Below, one piece after another: positions 32,966 to 44,562 of a stretch of 64,000 nt of DNA. The stretch is taken from contig NC_087066.1 of the NCBI RefSeq assembly GCF_963678635.1, positions 55,260,312-55,324,311 on the forward strand, written 5' to 3'. Numbering within the stretch: position 1 is the first letter of the stretch; each line of letters starts with the position of its first letter. The position numbers and the translations under genes were made by a program. The notes beneath the pieces were generated by a model. That model was not told where the DNA came from and did not search any database. It saw only the letters and a list, made by a program, of their open reading frames with translations. The DNA comes from Symsagittifera roscoffensis (taxonomy: Eukaryota; Xenacoelomorpha; Acoela; Convolutidae).

Positions 32966-33190
32966 TTATACATTTGAGTTGGTTGTTTGGTATGATTGTG
33001 TATTTACTGGGTTTTGTTGTTGAAAATAAATCCAGTTTCCTGTAGATTCCTGCGAATACATCCGGTTGTTTGTACAAATATATCCGGTTGTTTGTTTGTG
33101 CCGTGTAATTACAAGATCGTATGCTTCGTTATTTATTTCAAAATTGTGTAGTACGATTGTTTGTTTATTTCCTAAATTGTTCAGTGACAT
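32966..33190 (-). pseudogene. pre-gag ORF start fused to gag, proximal duplicate (copy B)
   Basis: Same as 30327-30551 with one residue change (NNRMYSQ for NNRIYSQ). The deletion joining pre-gag and gag therefore predates the duplication. Confidence 0.7.
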
Positions 33191-34446
33191 AAGGTTTAGG
33201 ATGAAGGGTGCAAGATTGTTATTGGTGATTTTAAAATCCTAGACTGTTAGTCCTTACGTTTTTTTGGCAAGCCTAACTTGGGTCTTTTATGTAGGGTTGG
33301 AGAGAAAAGTATATATCGATTCCGAAGAATGATTGTTACTTTCTCGTGGCTACTCTAAGTTAAGGTTTTACCTTACTTAACCTTACTTAGGGGTAGTGAT
33401 TGTGTTCAAGGGTTGGAAAATAATAAATCGATCTAAAAGGTTCAGGTATAATTAGAACACAGGTAGTTCGTTAGATACTATTTTAATGCTTACTAAGATT
33501 TAAGATTTAGCCTGGGTCGGGTCAGAGGGGGGATTAGGTGAAGGATGAGTAGCCAAAATTCTTCACTGTTTATCTTAATTAAATTGGTTAGTTTTTTGAA
33601 AAATGTCTAATAATTCTGGGTTTTTGATAAGGGTTGGGTAGTTAATCGACGTTTGAGGTCGTTAGAAACTAATTAAGTTGGAAGGGTGACAAAAATATTG
33701 TTCTATTTGATCCAAGGATAGGCCTTGATGATCAGAAATTTAAATGTTTAGGAATTTAGAAAGAACCTAATTAATTTGAAGATCCAAGGAAAGCCTTGAT
33801 GATCTGTTGTTTCAAATAAAATTAATTTAAGTGAAAGTAAGGATAAGCCTTTATAGTTTATTATTAAAGGGTTAAGGTTAAGTTTTAATTTTGATGATTG
33901 CTAGTTTTTTGAAATCCGCTGTTATGTTTTAGGTGATGAAGTTGGGATGAAGAGATGATTTATATATACTAATGATGTATTTATACTAACGAATTTTTGT
34001 ATTTTATATTCAATAAACCTTTTTCAATATGTTATTTAATATACAGCTGGTTTAAGGAAAACGGCATGTGTTGTTTTTATCAGTCGTTATTGTATAATTA
34101 TTAGGTTTAGCGCCATGAAAGATTATTGAAGATGATTCTTCAAATTTTTATGTCAGTAAATGAAAATTTAAATTTACTGCTGGTAATATTCTGAATACAA
34201 AAGTTTGATCTAGTTTTTGTCGTACTATAATGAAATCAATTGGTAGATTTCTTCCTAGTCGTATGTGGTCTCTTGTACGAGTTCTTCTTCCAATACTGGG
34301 TAGTTCTCGTTTTGTTTGGAATATTGGGTCTGACCTATTGAGGCGTAAAGACATATCTACTAAGAATTAGACAAATACTTGAAATGTTGTATTTGTCTAA
34401 TTCTAATCTTATTTTTCTCTAAGTCTAGGTTAGTTAAAGTCTGTTC
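33191..34446 (-). other. 5' leader of copy B, proximal duplicate
   Basis: Near-identical to 30552-31807, including the two CAAGG/CCTTG stem-loops (33709-33733, 33781-33804). No gene seen. Confidence 0.7.
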
Positions 34447-34465
34447 GAGACTTTTGGTCGCACCA
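34447..34465 (-). promoter_or_regulatory. Primer-binding site of copy B
   Basis: Element-sense TGGTGCGACCAAAAGTCTC, two bases inside the 5' LTR boundary. The copy C equivalent differs at three positions (TGGTGCAACCATAAGTCTC), so it either primes from a related tRNA or has drifted. Confidence 0.65.
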
Positions 34466-34467
34466 GA

Positions 34468-34760
34468 TGAGTTTTGTATTGGTTACTATTTTCATAGAGT
34501 AATTTCAAATAAGGTACACCTTCTGCTCGTCACGCTATATTATTTTCGGCCGGTTTACTCAAATTAGTTCCAGAGTGAGAACAACTGTATTCTAAGTTTA
34601 ATTCAAATTGTTCTGGTGTTGAAACTACAAGTAGTTTCAACACTTACAAATAAATAGGTTGTTAGTTTGATGGAGTATGATTGGTTAGTATTTAATATTT
34701 TATAGAGATAAAATATCATAATAATAACCAATGATAAATACAACTTTAGATTTGGTTCCA
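34468..34760 (-). repeat. 5' LTR of copy B, 293 bp
   Basis: Ends match the family (TGAGTT...GGTTCCA on the + strand). Relative to the 3' LTR it lacks about 85 bp between two CCGG tetramers; the lost part carries the TATA region. It holds a perfect GTGTTGAAACTAC palindrome with an AA spacer (34616-34643). Confidence 0.9.
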
Positions 34761-36350
34761 CAATATATTCCGACTAAAATGTTTTTTTTTCAGGTTTTTT
34801 TTTCAAATTAAGGTTGAGTCTGTGCGTCGTGTGATGAAAAGATCTGAATGAAACCTGAAACTTAGGTATACTTGACCTTCAAAGCAAAACACACAAATTG
34901 AGCAACGGTTCTGTTGAAAAATGACTGTTTCGCTGGTCCTGAAATCTAGAATAAAACAGTGTAAGAGTTCAAGTGGCAGACAAAAGTTAATTTTAAAAAT
35001 CATAATTTATACCATTAATATTTCTTTAAGTTTTTAGTAGAATGATCGCCCTTAATTGAAAAAACTGAAAAACTAATAAAGTATTTTACTAGCCAAAGCT
35101 GTCTAGAAACTTTTATCTAAAAAAAAAATTCACCAAAATTTGATTTTTTTAAACTCCGCAAGTGGACTGATACATTAAAGGAAGGGATATGACCCGGGCC
35201 CAAGTCCACAACATGAGAAAAGACTTTAAAAGTCGCAGCGCATACTGTTTTCGAATGAGTTTTGTTGTCGTGCCGCGGGTTAAAATCGAATCGTTCAATT
35301 TTTTTTAGCCCACCAATTTTTCTTAGAGAAGGTCTTTATTGCTGTCCAGTCGCACCATCAGTCTATTTTTAGGTCATACCGCCAAAATTTTCGTATATCA
35401 CCATGCCAAAGTGTTTTTCTTAGTCGCACCCCCATAAGAGAAGACGGCTTGTTACCGGACTACAGGTTTTGAGGGTGATTATGTCTTGTGAAAAATGGCA
35501 AGCGCAGACGGGGGCAACTGAAAAAAAATCACGCGACTGAAAACCGGCAAGCCCAGACCGGAGACCACTGCGACTGAAAACCGGCAAGCCCAGACCGGCG
35601 CACCTAAAAAAAATTGCCGTGACTGGTAGGGAGATACAAAAAAAAACCAAATATTTTTATACCAAATATTTTTTTACTAAGCCTGATCTTAGACAAAATC
35701 CCGGATTAGAAAACCAGCTAAAATATTAGATTGAATACAATGCCAAAAAAACCAAAGTAGTAGCACTTAAACTGAACAACACAATAGATTTTTGCCCTTT
35801 AAAAACAAATATAAATTAAAATCAAGCAGGTAATTTTTCCCTGCCACAAATTACAGCTCATGGGTCATAATTTTGAATTGGATAAACTATACAGTATGAT
35901 TATGATTAAATTTGACTCAAAGTTTTTTCTTGAGTCATGCCGCAATGTTGCGCGTCAGTTTTTCTTAGTAAGCGCTGTCAGTCTTTCTTGAAATTACGCC
36001 TCTTTTTTGCTTAAGTTGCATCGCCAGTCTTTTTTTACGTCGCTCCGCCGATATTTTTATTATCCAAATTTCACGACGATACGACTCTGTCCCGGACTAC
36101 AGTTTCTTTTTCGGTGTTTGAATCTTTTCAAAATGGCAACCAGTATGACTGAAAACCCGCATTTCCGGACCGGCGCGACTACAAAACAGAGCGACTGGCT
36201 TGACGAAACAATTAAACCAAAGTTTTTTTTTACTGAATGATGCTGCCAGTCTTTTGAAAAGTCTCCTCAAAAATGAATAAACGACCTGAACAGATTTGAG
36301 TAGCACTAAACCCTCAAAAAGTCGAATAAATAGAGATAAAAGAAAAAACA
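34761..36350. other. Host spacer between copies B and C with degenerate 24 bp repeats
   Basis: No gene seen. Units of about 24 bp (consensus like GTCTTTTCTTGAGTCGCGCCGCCA) occur at 35330-35432 and 35935-36045. A 29 bp segment beginning GCGACTGAAAACCGG is repeated at 35533 and 35570. Parts match DNA on the right side of copy C (AATCAAGCA..GTAA, TTACAGCTC), as expected if the element split a repeat array. Confidence 0.65.
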
Positions 36351-36354
36351 AAAG
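36351..36354. repeat. Target-site duplication of copy C, left
   Basis: AAAG next to the 3' LTR, matching AAAG at 56559-56562 beside the 5' LTR. Confidence 0.8.
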
Positions 36355-36764
36355 TGAGTTAGGTTGTCGGTGTAACTCATAGAGTAATTTCGGATAGGAT
36401 ACACCGTCTGCTCGCCACGCTATCTTATTTTCGGCCGGATAGATTCGTGCAACTTCTTATTCTAATACCGATCCTAATCTTACTCTTATATCTACTAGTC
36501 TCAGGGTGTTTAACTAGTCTCTGCTAGGCTCAATAGATCTAGAGTATACTGACTTATTGCGATTGCTAAAGTTCTCTGAGAGAGGTAAACAATTTCTAAG
36601 TTAAATTCAAATCTCTCTGGTGCTGAAATTACAAGTAATTTCAGCACTTACAAATAAGTGGATTGTTAGTTAGATGGATCGTGATTGGTTAATATTAAAA
36701 ATTTTATAGAGATAAAATATCCAATGTATAACCAAAGATTAAATATAGTTCATATCTGGTTCCA
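36355..36764 (-). repeat. 3' LTR of copy C, 410 bp
   Basis: TGAGTTAGG...GGTTCCA on the + strand. Contains the perfect 28 nt palindrome GTGCTGAAATTAC-AA-GTAATTTCAGCAC (36620-36647) and the TATA-like ATATAAGAG in element sense. Confidence 0.92.
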
Positions 36765-38351
36765 CCCATCCGGGTTTACAGAGTTTTGAATCTTAGATCT
36801 TCTATCTGTAATGAAGGATGGATGTTGGTCGTTGTTGTTTGACGAGCATCATTTTGTATTTTGTTCTTGGAGAAGAAAGCTCCAGAAAGCTGGAGTCATC
36901 GATAGGAAGTTGTTAGTTATCGTTTGACAAAGACTATGACTGTTAATGAAATCAATCTGATTTCAAGTTGGTTTGTTATGATAGTTTGTTCTTGATTGGT
37001 TGTGGAGAACTGTGTTTCGATCTGGTTTGGGAATGGCGTGAAGATCGTGTTTGGAGGGGATGCCTTGTAACTCGGATCTGTACGTATACTTGGACATCGA
37101 GATGGTCATTGGTCTGATTCAATGAAGTCCTTTTCTGCGAAGTCAAGTCGTACTAAATCCTTTATGAGCTGTGATTGTGAGCGGCATGTCAGTTGTATTT
37201 AGCCATCCTGTAGGTTGAGTGTTATGGGTTCGTCTAGTTTTTGGATGCTCGTTCTTGTGGTTGTTCGTGATCTATGTACAGCATATTGTAATTTACATTT
37301 TATAAAATTTTGTTAGTTCTTATTTTTTTAGTTATGATTTTGATTAATTGTTTTCGCAAAAGCGTTTTAGTTTTAGTTCAGTTATTTTTTAGAGTTACTC
37401 ACTTTTGAGTACCTCTTGTCAAAAATAGTGATGTGGTCACAAAGCGTGGATGTAGCACGGTCGGTTAGGCCGGCTATAGAGCATGCTCAGGACGTCCTCT
37501 CTGGTGGGTTAGGCCAGGAAGGGGAGTAAGATTTCGTGCTGCTTTTTTAAGGGGTCCTGTCTTGTGTTTACTTTTGTGTTATATTATTTTTTGTTTTCCT
37601 TTTGTTTCGTTGGTTGTGTCTTTTTCTCAAAAATCATATTGTTTGTGGTTTGGGTTTGTCTTGCGACTTTTTGGTGTTTTATTGTTTCGTTTTTAGACTT
37701 GATAATAGTCTTCAAAAGAATAATTTATCCAATTTTAGGCTGGTTTAATCCGGTTTGGGTACCGTGGGTTTTCTTTTGTTAGGCATGCTGTTAGTTTATG
37801 GTTTATGGTGTTTAGTAAGCTGCGTTGGTTAGTTTGGTTATTATATAATTCCATTCCAACCGGGTTAAAGGAAAAGTAGAAATTTGTTATTGCTTGTTTG
37901 AGTTGTTGTTAGTGCAAACTTAAAACTTGAATTCATTATTATAAACAATTCTTCGTAGGCGAGCTGTGCGATTGTGGATAGAATTTCTGTGCGTTTAAAC
38001 AGAAGTTATAGAAAAGGTTAGTACTGCATTTCAATCGTTACTGCTTTTAAGGTGAAATCTTACTGCTCTTGGGATTAAAAGGTAATTTATTTGCATCGTA
38101 TTTGAAATTAACTTTATTTGGGGGAATAATTTAGAAATGAATTTACTACTTTGAATTAACTTTTACTGTATCATTTAGTGCATTGGTTTAATATAGTTTA
38201 AAATGGAAAACAGAGTTTATATTTTTATTTGTCTTTCTTGTTTTGAAGATGATCGTGATGTGAAGGCTAAAGAGAATACAAGTTACTGAAAAAAACGGTT
38301 AGTTCAATTTTGAGTGTGTTAGTTTGAAATTTATTAAATTCATAAATACCT
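36765..38351 (-). other. 3' noncoding region of copy C
   Basis: Homologue of 8433-10048. Holds the polypurine tract (36765-36779), the stem-loop (37391-37416), the double-palindrome block (37432-37517; palindromes 37479-37488 and 37489-37498) and the AACCCGGTTGG-type block near 37855-37870. The donor-like AAG/GTATTT follows the ORF3 stop. No gene. Confidence 0.75.
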
Positions 38352-40144
38352 TTATTCATCTGGGCAAAAGCCGTGTAGAAAAAGTTCGTGAATGGCGTCT
38401 GAGGTAGTTAGTAGTTTTGCTAGTATGCGTATTATGTTTTTAGTTTGCAACAGTGGCCAAAGCAATTGCAGTGCTTTGATGGTTTTTAGTTCTTCGGTGC
38501 CTACTGCAAATTCATGATGTGTGTTCTGGATTAGATTACAAATTTTATGATTATATTTAGTATTATGAATAAATTCTAAAATGGTTACTTCTATAGGTTG
38601 AATATATTCATGCGGAATGATCAGGGGTCGGGATTTTTCGTCGTTGAAGGTCTTCGTGAGGGGACAAAATATATACATTTGAGTGATGGGATCATAATTT
38701 CAGAGGATGCCTTGAAAGTTAGTATTTTTAATGCAATACGTGAAGTTTAGAAAAAATGGTGAGCTATATTTGGAATTAATGAATTTAAGTCTGTGGTGGG
38801 GTTGACGTGATGGTGTGTGTAAATGAAAATGATTTTGGATAAAGCGATAGTAAGTATAAGTATGTGTTTGCTCAGTTCTCAACATGATGTTGTGTGAGCA
38901 GTGCACATCGCGTTCTTTTGGTGTCAGGAAGTGAAAGGTTAATGTAAATGTTTGAAATTTTTTGTGAAATGATTCATATGCTTGGATGTCTGATAGTGCT
39001 TCTGAAATAATGTGATCATGCTTTTTATCTAGTATGTTAAGTGTGAATATGTATGATGATTTAATAAAAAACTTTTCTGTGATTTGTGGATTAGCCAATT
39101 CATCGTCGTCAAGAAATTGGTCTTGATTAGATCTGATGATGTTATGATCTTAATATTCAATTGAGTAGTCGTTAGCGCGGGGTGCAGTGAATGTTTTTAG
39201 TAATTTTTTATATCCTCCGTATTTAAATTGTCGTATAGTGAGTGCTGTGGTTAATGTGAACGATTCCTTTCAATATCGATAGTGGTGTTATAGAGTGGTA
39301 GTGTAAGGGGGGTAGTGAAATTATAATAAGCTGTTCAATGAAGTGTGGGTATTAATACATGTTCATCTACAAAATGACGTGGTTGAGGGTTAAAATCTGA
39401 TTGATTTAGTGTGTATTGGGGAAATAAAGATAGAGTTATTTGAAGAAAATTCGTTGTATTGGCGATGTCTGGATAATTGATATATTCTCGGGCGGTTCCG
39501 GGTTTGGGTGGAAAAGGATGATTGGGAAATTTACGTTTAAAGGTTCTATAAGCACGGTTAGTACTGTTGGATGATTCTGTGGAAGTGGATGAATGAGCTA
39601 ATGATGGAGTATAATCTGAAATTGGTGTGGGTGTTGGTGGATTTGATGATGTTATTGTTGATGATAATTGGTGAATAGTGAGGGTGTGGGGAGATAGCAA
39701 TTGTTGTTGGAGTGTTATGAAAGTATCTAGTTCTTCCGAAAGTTGGATATTATCAGGAGAGTTGTTGGTGGAGCGTTCATTATTGAATGGGGAGTATGTT
39801 GGGGTTACTTGAGAAGGAGTGTAGGGAGATGTATGTTGGCTATAGGATTGTATAGGTTGGAAAGGGGGTTTTGAAAAGGTTGCTGAGCTGGTCGGGGTAT
39901 GTGTAGAAGGGGATGGTTCTGAATCGGCGAATTCGTCGTGGGTTTCAATATCAAAATTATTGAATTGTGAAATTGTTGTATAAATTATGATATCTGAGTT
40001 AGTGTCATAATTCATGCCGGATGATGTGTTAGCTTGTGGTGAATCAGGTGGCGGAAAAGCAAAAAGTGGGATAATAGAGAGTGGATTTTGGAGGTTGGCA
40101 GGGTTGGAGTTTGATCTGTGGAGTGATCCAATTTGTCTGCTCAT
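38352..40144 (-). pseudogene. ORF3, lightly broken (copy C)
   Basis: Homologue of the 601 aa ORF of copy A, starting MSRQIGSLHRSNSNP at 40144 (ATGA overlap with env). Open to 39335, then a stop and a frame change; the rest reads in another frame at 38700-39098 (HVFTLNIL-type segment, HTYTYYRFIQ) and 38352-38678 (MYIFCPLTKTF to LFLHGFCPDE). The length and order of segments match copy A, so only a few lesions disable it. Confidence 0.82.
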
Positions 40145-42499
40145 CGTGGGCTAAAAAAATGATTATTTTGAGACTGAAAAGTGGTGGTATGGGGCTGTTG
40201 AATGATTTGTTCGTATGTATCTTCAATTGAAGGTTGTTGTGTCACTATGTGTTGGATGGGGCTTTGTATGTGACTGGGTCTTAAGTTTAGGGGGTTTGTG
40301 ATTGCTAAGTTACGAAAATTTCGTGAGACTAAAGATAATGCATGATTATTTGGCAAATGGCGTGCCGTAGGTAATGCGTTTGTTTTATTATGTGAGTCAT
40401 CGTATGTGTTGAGATTTGTTGATAGTTTTGTATTGTATTCTTTAATTTGTGCATCTAGGAGGATTTTATTTATTGATGATGAAAATATGAAGATATTTTT
40501 CGCCGTTTAAATATATATAATCTTTGATGTCTTTAAAAAATCCATTGTAATCTTGTGCGTAAATGTCTGAAAATCCTTCTGTTTCTGCAAGTTTTCGTAA
40601 ATTTTGGTCTATTGATTGTCGTTGTATAGTGTCTATTTGTGTTAGTAGTTCATGAAACTGTTGTGTTCTAATGTGATGTTGTATATCGGATTTAGAATAT
40701 ATACCTATTGATTGTAAATCGATATTTGGGTTGCGAGCGATAGCTCGAATGCATTCTGGTGAAAACTTTTTTAGTGGCTGCATGAGTGTAGGGTATGGTG
40801 TAAGTAGATAGTATTTATCTTCGTCAGGGTTTAATTGCACGACGTTGTGGCTATTTTCTGATTCACATGGGACTGCGGTATCCCAAAAATATGTTCGTCT
40901 TGAAAGTGTATCATTAAAATGCACTTTATTTTTGTAGAATATGGGGATTCTTTTGTAACAACGTTTGTCTTCAAAAACATATAGTGGTGATACTTTTTTG
41001 GTACAAGTATAAAACCATAAAATGTTTCCTTCATGTTCAAGGAAATTTGATCTATTTCCCGATAATAAATATCCTGCGTATGGTATTTTGAGTACTGTTA
41101 ATGCGAGTGACTGTAGAATTTGTGTTCTTTCTAATTCGCATAGTTGATAGAGTGTTTCCAATTCAGAAAGTGACATTGCTTGGAAAATTCTACTAATTGT
41201 GTAGTCTAATTTGATATCTAATTGAATATCAAAATATATTGCGCCAAAATAGTTATTTTTCATTAATGATAGTTCTTGTAAACGTGTACTTTCACTGTCG
41301 TATGGTTCTAGTCTTCCACCAGGATTTCCTGTGTTTTTGCGGAGGTTCACTGGGATGTATGATGTATCTTCTTTTATTAGGTAATGTGTGGCATAGGGGT
41401 CAAATTTTATTTTTCCGGTGGTCAGGTTGAAACCTTCGTCGTATTCAACAAGTATTTCGGAGTGTTGTGTTTTGTAGAGTTGGTTTTTGTATTTACATGC
41501 AAATTCTGTTTCGTGAAATATTTGAAAACGTGTCAATTTATTTTCGATATTATGGATATTTCTAAAGTTAGTACTTAGTCTTTCAATTGGTTGACTTTTT
41601 CAAATGGGATTGATTCAATAAAATATTTTTGGTGAAATTTAATCATTCTAGCGTGTATTTTTGCAACTTGGAAAACTGTGCAGGTTTCTTCAGGAAACCA
41701 TACTATGCTTGCTTGTGTGCGTGTTGTAGGATCGCAATATCCTTGGTCATTTTTGCAAGGTAGTCTAATGCCTTGGTCGAGGATTGTGTTGTCTTTTAAA
41801 TCTCGTGTTAATTGTACTTTTTCAAGTTGTATTTTCCAATCAAAAAACAATATTTGTTGATATCCTTTATTTTTTCTGTATCTGCTTTGCATTTTGATGG
41901 ATCACTGATCCAAGTTTTAGCTTTTAGCGTATGTCAGTCTTCCATGTGTTCCATGAAAGGGAAAATTTCTGTCTAGTCTAATGTGACCTTGGTATTTTTC
42001 AAGTTCTGCTTGATGTGCTGAGTCTGGGAAAACTTGAAAATTTACAAGTTCTCTATTTGTTCCATCGTTTTGTGTTGAGTTTAATTGTCTAAGTTCATTC
42101 TTACAATCTTGAGGGTTAAGATGTAGTAATCTTTCAATATTACTCTGATAGAAAGATTTGTGGTCTAGTCGGTTTTTATTTCCGTTTGAGACTTGTGAGC
42201 AATGTAATTTCTTTTCGGAAAATGTTGCTGTAAACTGGTAACCTGTTAATGTTGTTGAGCGGGCTTTTGAGTATAGTGTTGCTATTACATTTGTGCTTTC
42301 TATAGCTTGTGGTTCTGATTCGCATTGTGTTACTTGATTTATAGCGTATTTGTGTAGTGTTGTTTGTTCGTTTTCTTCACAATCATAGTGTGTTACTAAT
42401 GAATCCTGAGGTCCTGTACGAGGGGATGGATTTGTATGTTGTTCGGAAAAAAATTGAAAAAAGAATGTGTGGAAATGTAAATATTTTTATAATATACAT
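40141..42499 (-). pseudogene. env: env, broken (copy C)
   Basis: Starts with an ATG at 42499 (13 nt inside ORFX) and ends at 40141. Open pieces are 41575-41892, 40466-41536 (including LWFYTCTKK and CYKRIPIFY) and 40141-40356 (cytoplasmic tail ending FFSPR). The region between about 40356 and 40500, which should code for the membrane anchor, is largely deleted: the text runs from NGEKY directly into tail sequence. Without an anchor it could not work as a surface protein. Confidence 0.83.
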
Positions 42500-43595
42500 T
42501 GGTACGATAATCCGGAGTATGGGTTATAAAATGTGATTTATCCAATTGTGTTTTAGTGTATCTATGGTATTTATATATTACTTCAGTTGTTATAAATGGA
42601 GGAGATAGTGATTGAGCTGTTATGTTTGCTGGACTTAGGGGAAAAGGGTGTTGAACAAATTATTAAGTTTGACTGTGATTTCGAACTTTAATTGAAGACT
42701 GTTTTGTTGAAGTATTTGAATGTTATGCTCTCGGATATCTTCGTGGATATCTGGTCTATATTGTAATCTATTAAGTGCCCAACTATGGAGTTGGTTACTT
42801 TATTGATGTTGTCCAAATAGTGGGGGAGGTGCTACGAAAGTATTCCAATCTAATCGTAAAGGGATATTTGACGATGATTGTTCTCGATATTTAGCGTCGA
42901 GGTTGTTTGGAAAATTTAAAGGGAAAAGTGTTGGTGAGACTTGACTTTTTGATAGTGTTGACGGAAGTGAGAGTGTTTCTGGTAATGATGATAGTTTTGT
43001 ATCAGAAGAAATATCTATTGGTTTATCTACTATGTTCGGTTCACCTTGTGTATATGAGTGTTTTGTCCAACATGGTGGTCTTTCTGTGGCGTCTGGGGGA
43101 TTAAAAGGGTTTTCTCGGATTTGTTGTGATGTGGGGGTTGAACCTAGGTAGTCTGAGGGTATATTTGAGATGCTTTTTTGTGAAAGAAGTGCTCTGGTAG
43201 TGTACTGCTTGAAAGTTCTGAGGTAGTTGGTGTTGGTGATTGATGTATATTAAAATGAACTCTGGGGGTTGGAAAATTTCTATTTCTTCGCGGGTGTATA
43301 ATCTGTTTTTGTATATCAGGTGTATTTTGATTTTGGCTAAAATGTCTAACTCGATTGAGGGTGGGGTATAAGTTAGATGTTGGTTCACTTAGAGATGCTT
43401 GTCGATGAACTGGTTCTAGTGGTTCTGATAAGCGTGCGTGTCGTTCTTCAAAAGTGTATGGATTGTCTTAAAAAGAAATGCGTGTTGATGTTTGAGGATT
43501 GTTTATAGTTGTGGGTGTTTTTGGGCTTTCCTGGGATGTGGTTGGTGGGGGCTGGTTTGGTGGTGGTTGATTAGCAATTTTGGAAAATTATCTGA
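42487..43595 (-). pseudogene. ORFX, broken (copy C)
   Basis: Homologue of the Met-free ORF of copy A. Segments IANQPPP, NPQTSTRISF, DNPYTFEERHARLSEP and LPSDYLGSTPTS are recognisable, with an in-frame TAA near 43468 and frameshifts. Like copy A the tract contains only one ATG on the sense strand (43073-43071), at a different place. Its stop (42489-42487) lies 13 nt inside the env start, as in copy A. Confidence 0.7.
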
Positions 43596-43631
43596 ATTTT
43601 AATTTTTTCTGGAAAATTTGTGTATATTATA

Positions 43632-43793
43632 CTATTCTTCAATAAAACGTATCAAGAGGATGTTTGCTAGGACAAGTGTGACTATTGCTTTTTTGATACA
43701 TCTGCATATTGTCATGATGAGGGAGATTAAAAACGTGCGAAAAATTATGAATAAAAGAAAAATATCTGTTCGACTGAAAATAGTTCGTATCAT
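43632..43793 (-). CDS. sORF: small two-helix membrane-type protein, 53 aa (copy C)
   Basis: Same start (MIRTIFSRTDIFLLF) and hydrophobic profile as the copy A sORF, ending ..LIRFIEE at a TAG nine codons earlier. The first 15 residues are identical though six codons differ. Its ATG is the first after the splice-acceptor-like site at 43819-43821. That it is still open in a copy where nearly everything else is broken is notable, though short ORFs survive by chance more easily. Function unknown. Confidence 0.6.
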   Translation of the reverse strand: MIRTIFSRTDIFLLFIIFRTFLISLIMTICRCIKKAIVTLVLANILLIRFIEE

Positions 43794-44562
43794 TTAGATA
43801 GATTATACGTTTTCGTACCTGTAGATGTGGTCAAGGATTTGGGAGAGTTGGAGATATATTTCAAATAGGGAATAGAAAATTAAAAAAAGATCGCAAAAAA
43901 TTATAGAAATTTTTATTTTGAATTCAAAAGTTTCAATGAAAAAGTATATCAAAAATTGAAATAGATTGAAAAATTTTGTGAAGAGGTTTAAAAGTTTCGA
44001 GGCGAAATTCAAGTGTGGTCGGATTATTTATTGGTTTTTTGACAAGTGGGTTGAGCTTAAGCAAAAATTGTTGAGGGCTATTTTATTGGTGTTCGGGAGG
44101 TCTTCATAGTATTGTTTTCATTTGTTGAATAAATGGTAGTATCTTTGAAATATTTGTACTTTAGACCAAATGATCATGGAACTTTTTTACTTTAGGCTAA
44201 TTTGCCATTTTTGGTTGGGGGACTTTTGAGGTCTGAATTGGAAAAATAATGTTGATTTTTGCATAATCTGATAGGGGAGGGTTATAATATTGAAGTAGTG
44301 TTTGTTTTAGTTGTCAAATTTTAGCGAGTTGCTTGTTTTTGACCTGGAGGTTGTAAAATTAGAGTTATAGATATGCCTGGAGGTTAATTTCTATCGGCTA
44401 AATAAGTTTGTGTTAGAGATAGAAAGGTGACAATTTAAACAATTTTTATTGGTTGAATTTGAATTAGAATTGATCGAGGTTATCTTCAGCATGTTTCTAC
44501 AGAAATGTGAAGGTGTAAAGTGATTTAAAAGAATGTTTACCTTAATTTTAAATCAAAGTTGT
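43794..44562 (-). other. pol-to-env spacer of copy C, distal duplicate
   Basis: Homologue of 1874-2697. Includes the CAG/GTACGAA site (43814-43821), CTTTAG(G/A)C motifs (44160-44205) and the two-fold CCTGGAGG block (44340-44395). The tandem duplication starts at 43986. Confidence 0.65.

Larger units (their letters stand above)
11508..34760 (-). mobile_element. LTR retroelement copy B, decayed and internally duplicated
   Basis: Minus-strand element bounded by a 378 bp 3' LTR (11508-11885) and a 293 bp 5' LTR (34468-34760). The flanks are CAAC on the left and CAAT on the right, a plausible 4 bp target duplication with one later change. Two tandem duplications inflate it: 19793-26756 (about 3.5 kb units) and 29678-34956 (about 2.64 kb units), the second copying the 5' LTR and host flank as well. 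All ORFs are broken by frameshifts, stops and deletions. Confidence 0.88.
29678..34956. repeat. Tandem duplication of gag, leader, 5' LTR and flank, 2.64 kb period
   Basis: Unit 1 is 29678-32316 and unit 2 is 32317-34956, with equivalent points 2639-2640 bp apart. The junction falls in a shared AAAA (29674-29677, 32313-32316). The unit includes part of gag, the pre-gag start, leader, PBS, 5' LTR and about 195 bp of host flank, so duplication happened after insertion. The two units are almost identical. Confidence 0.92.
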
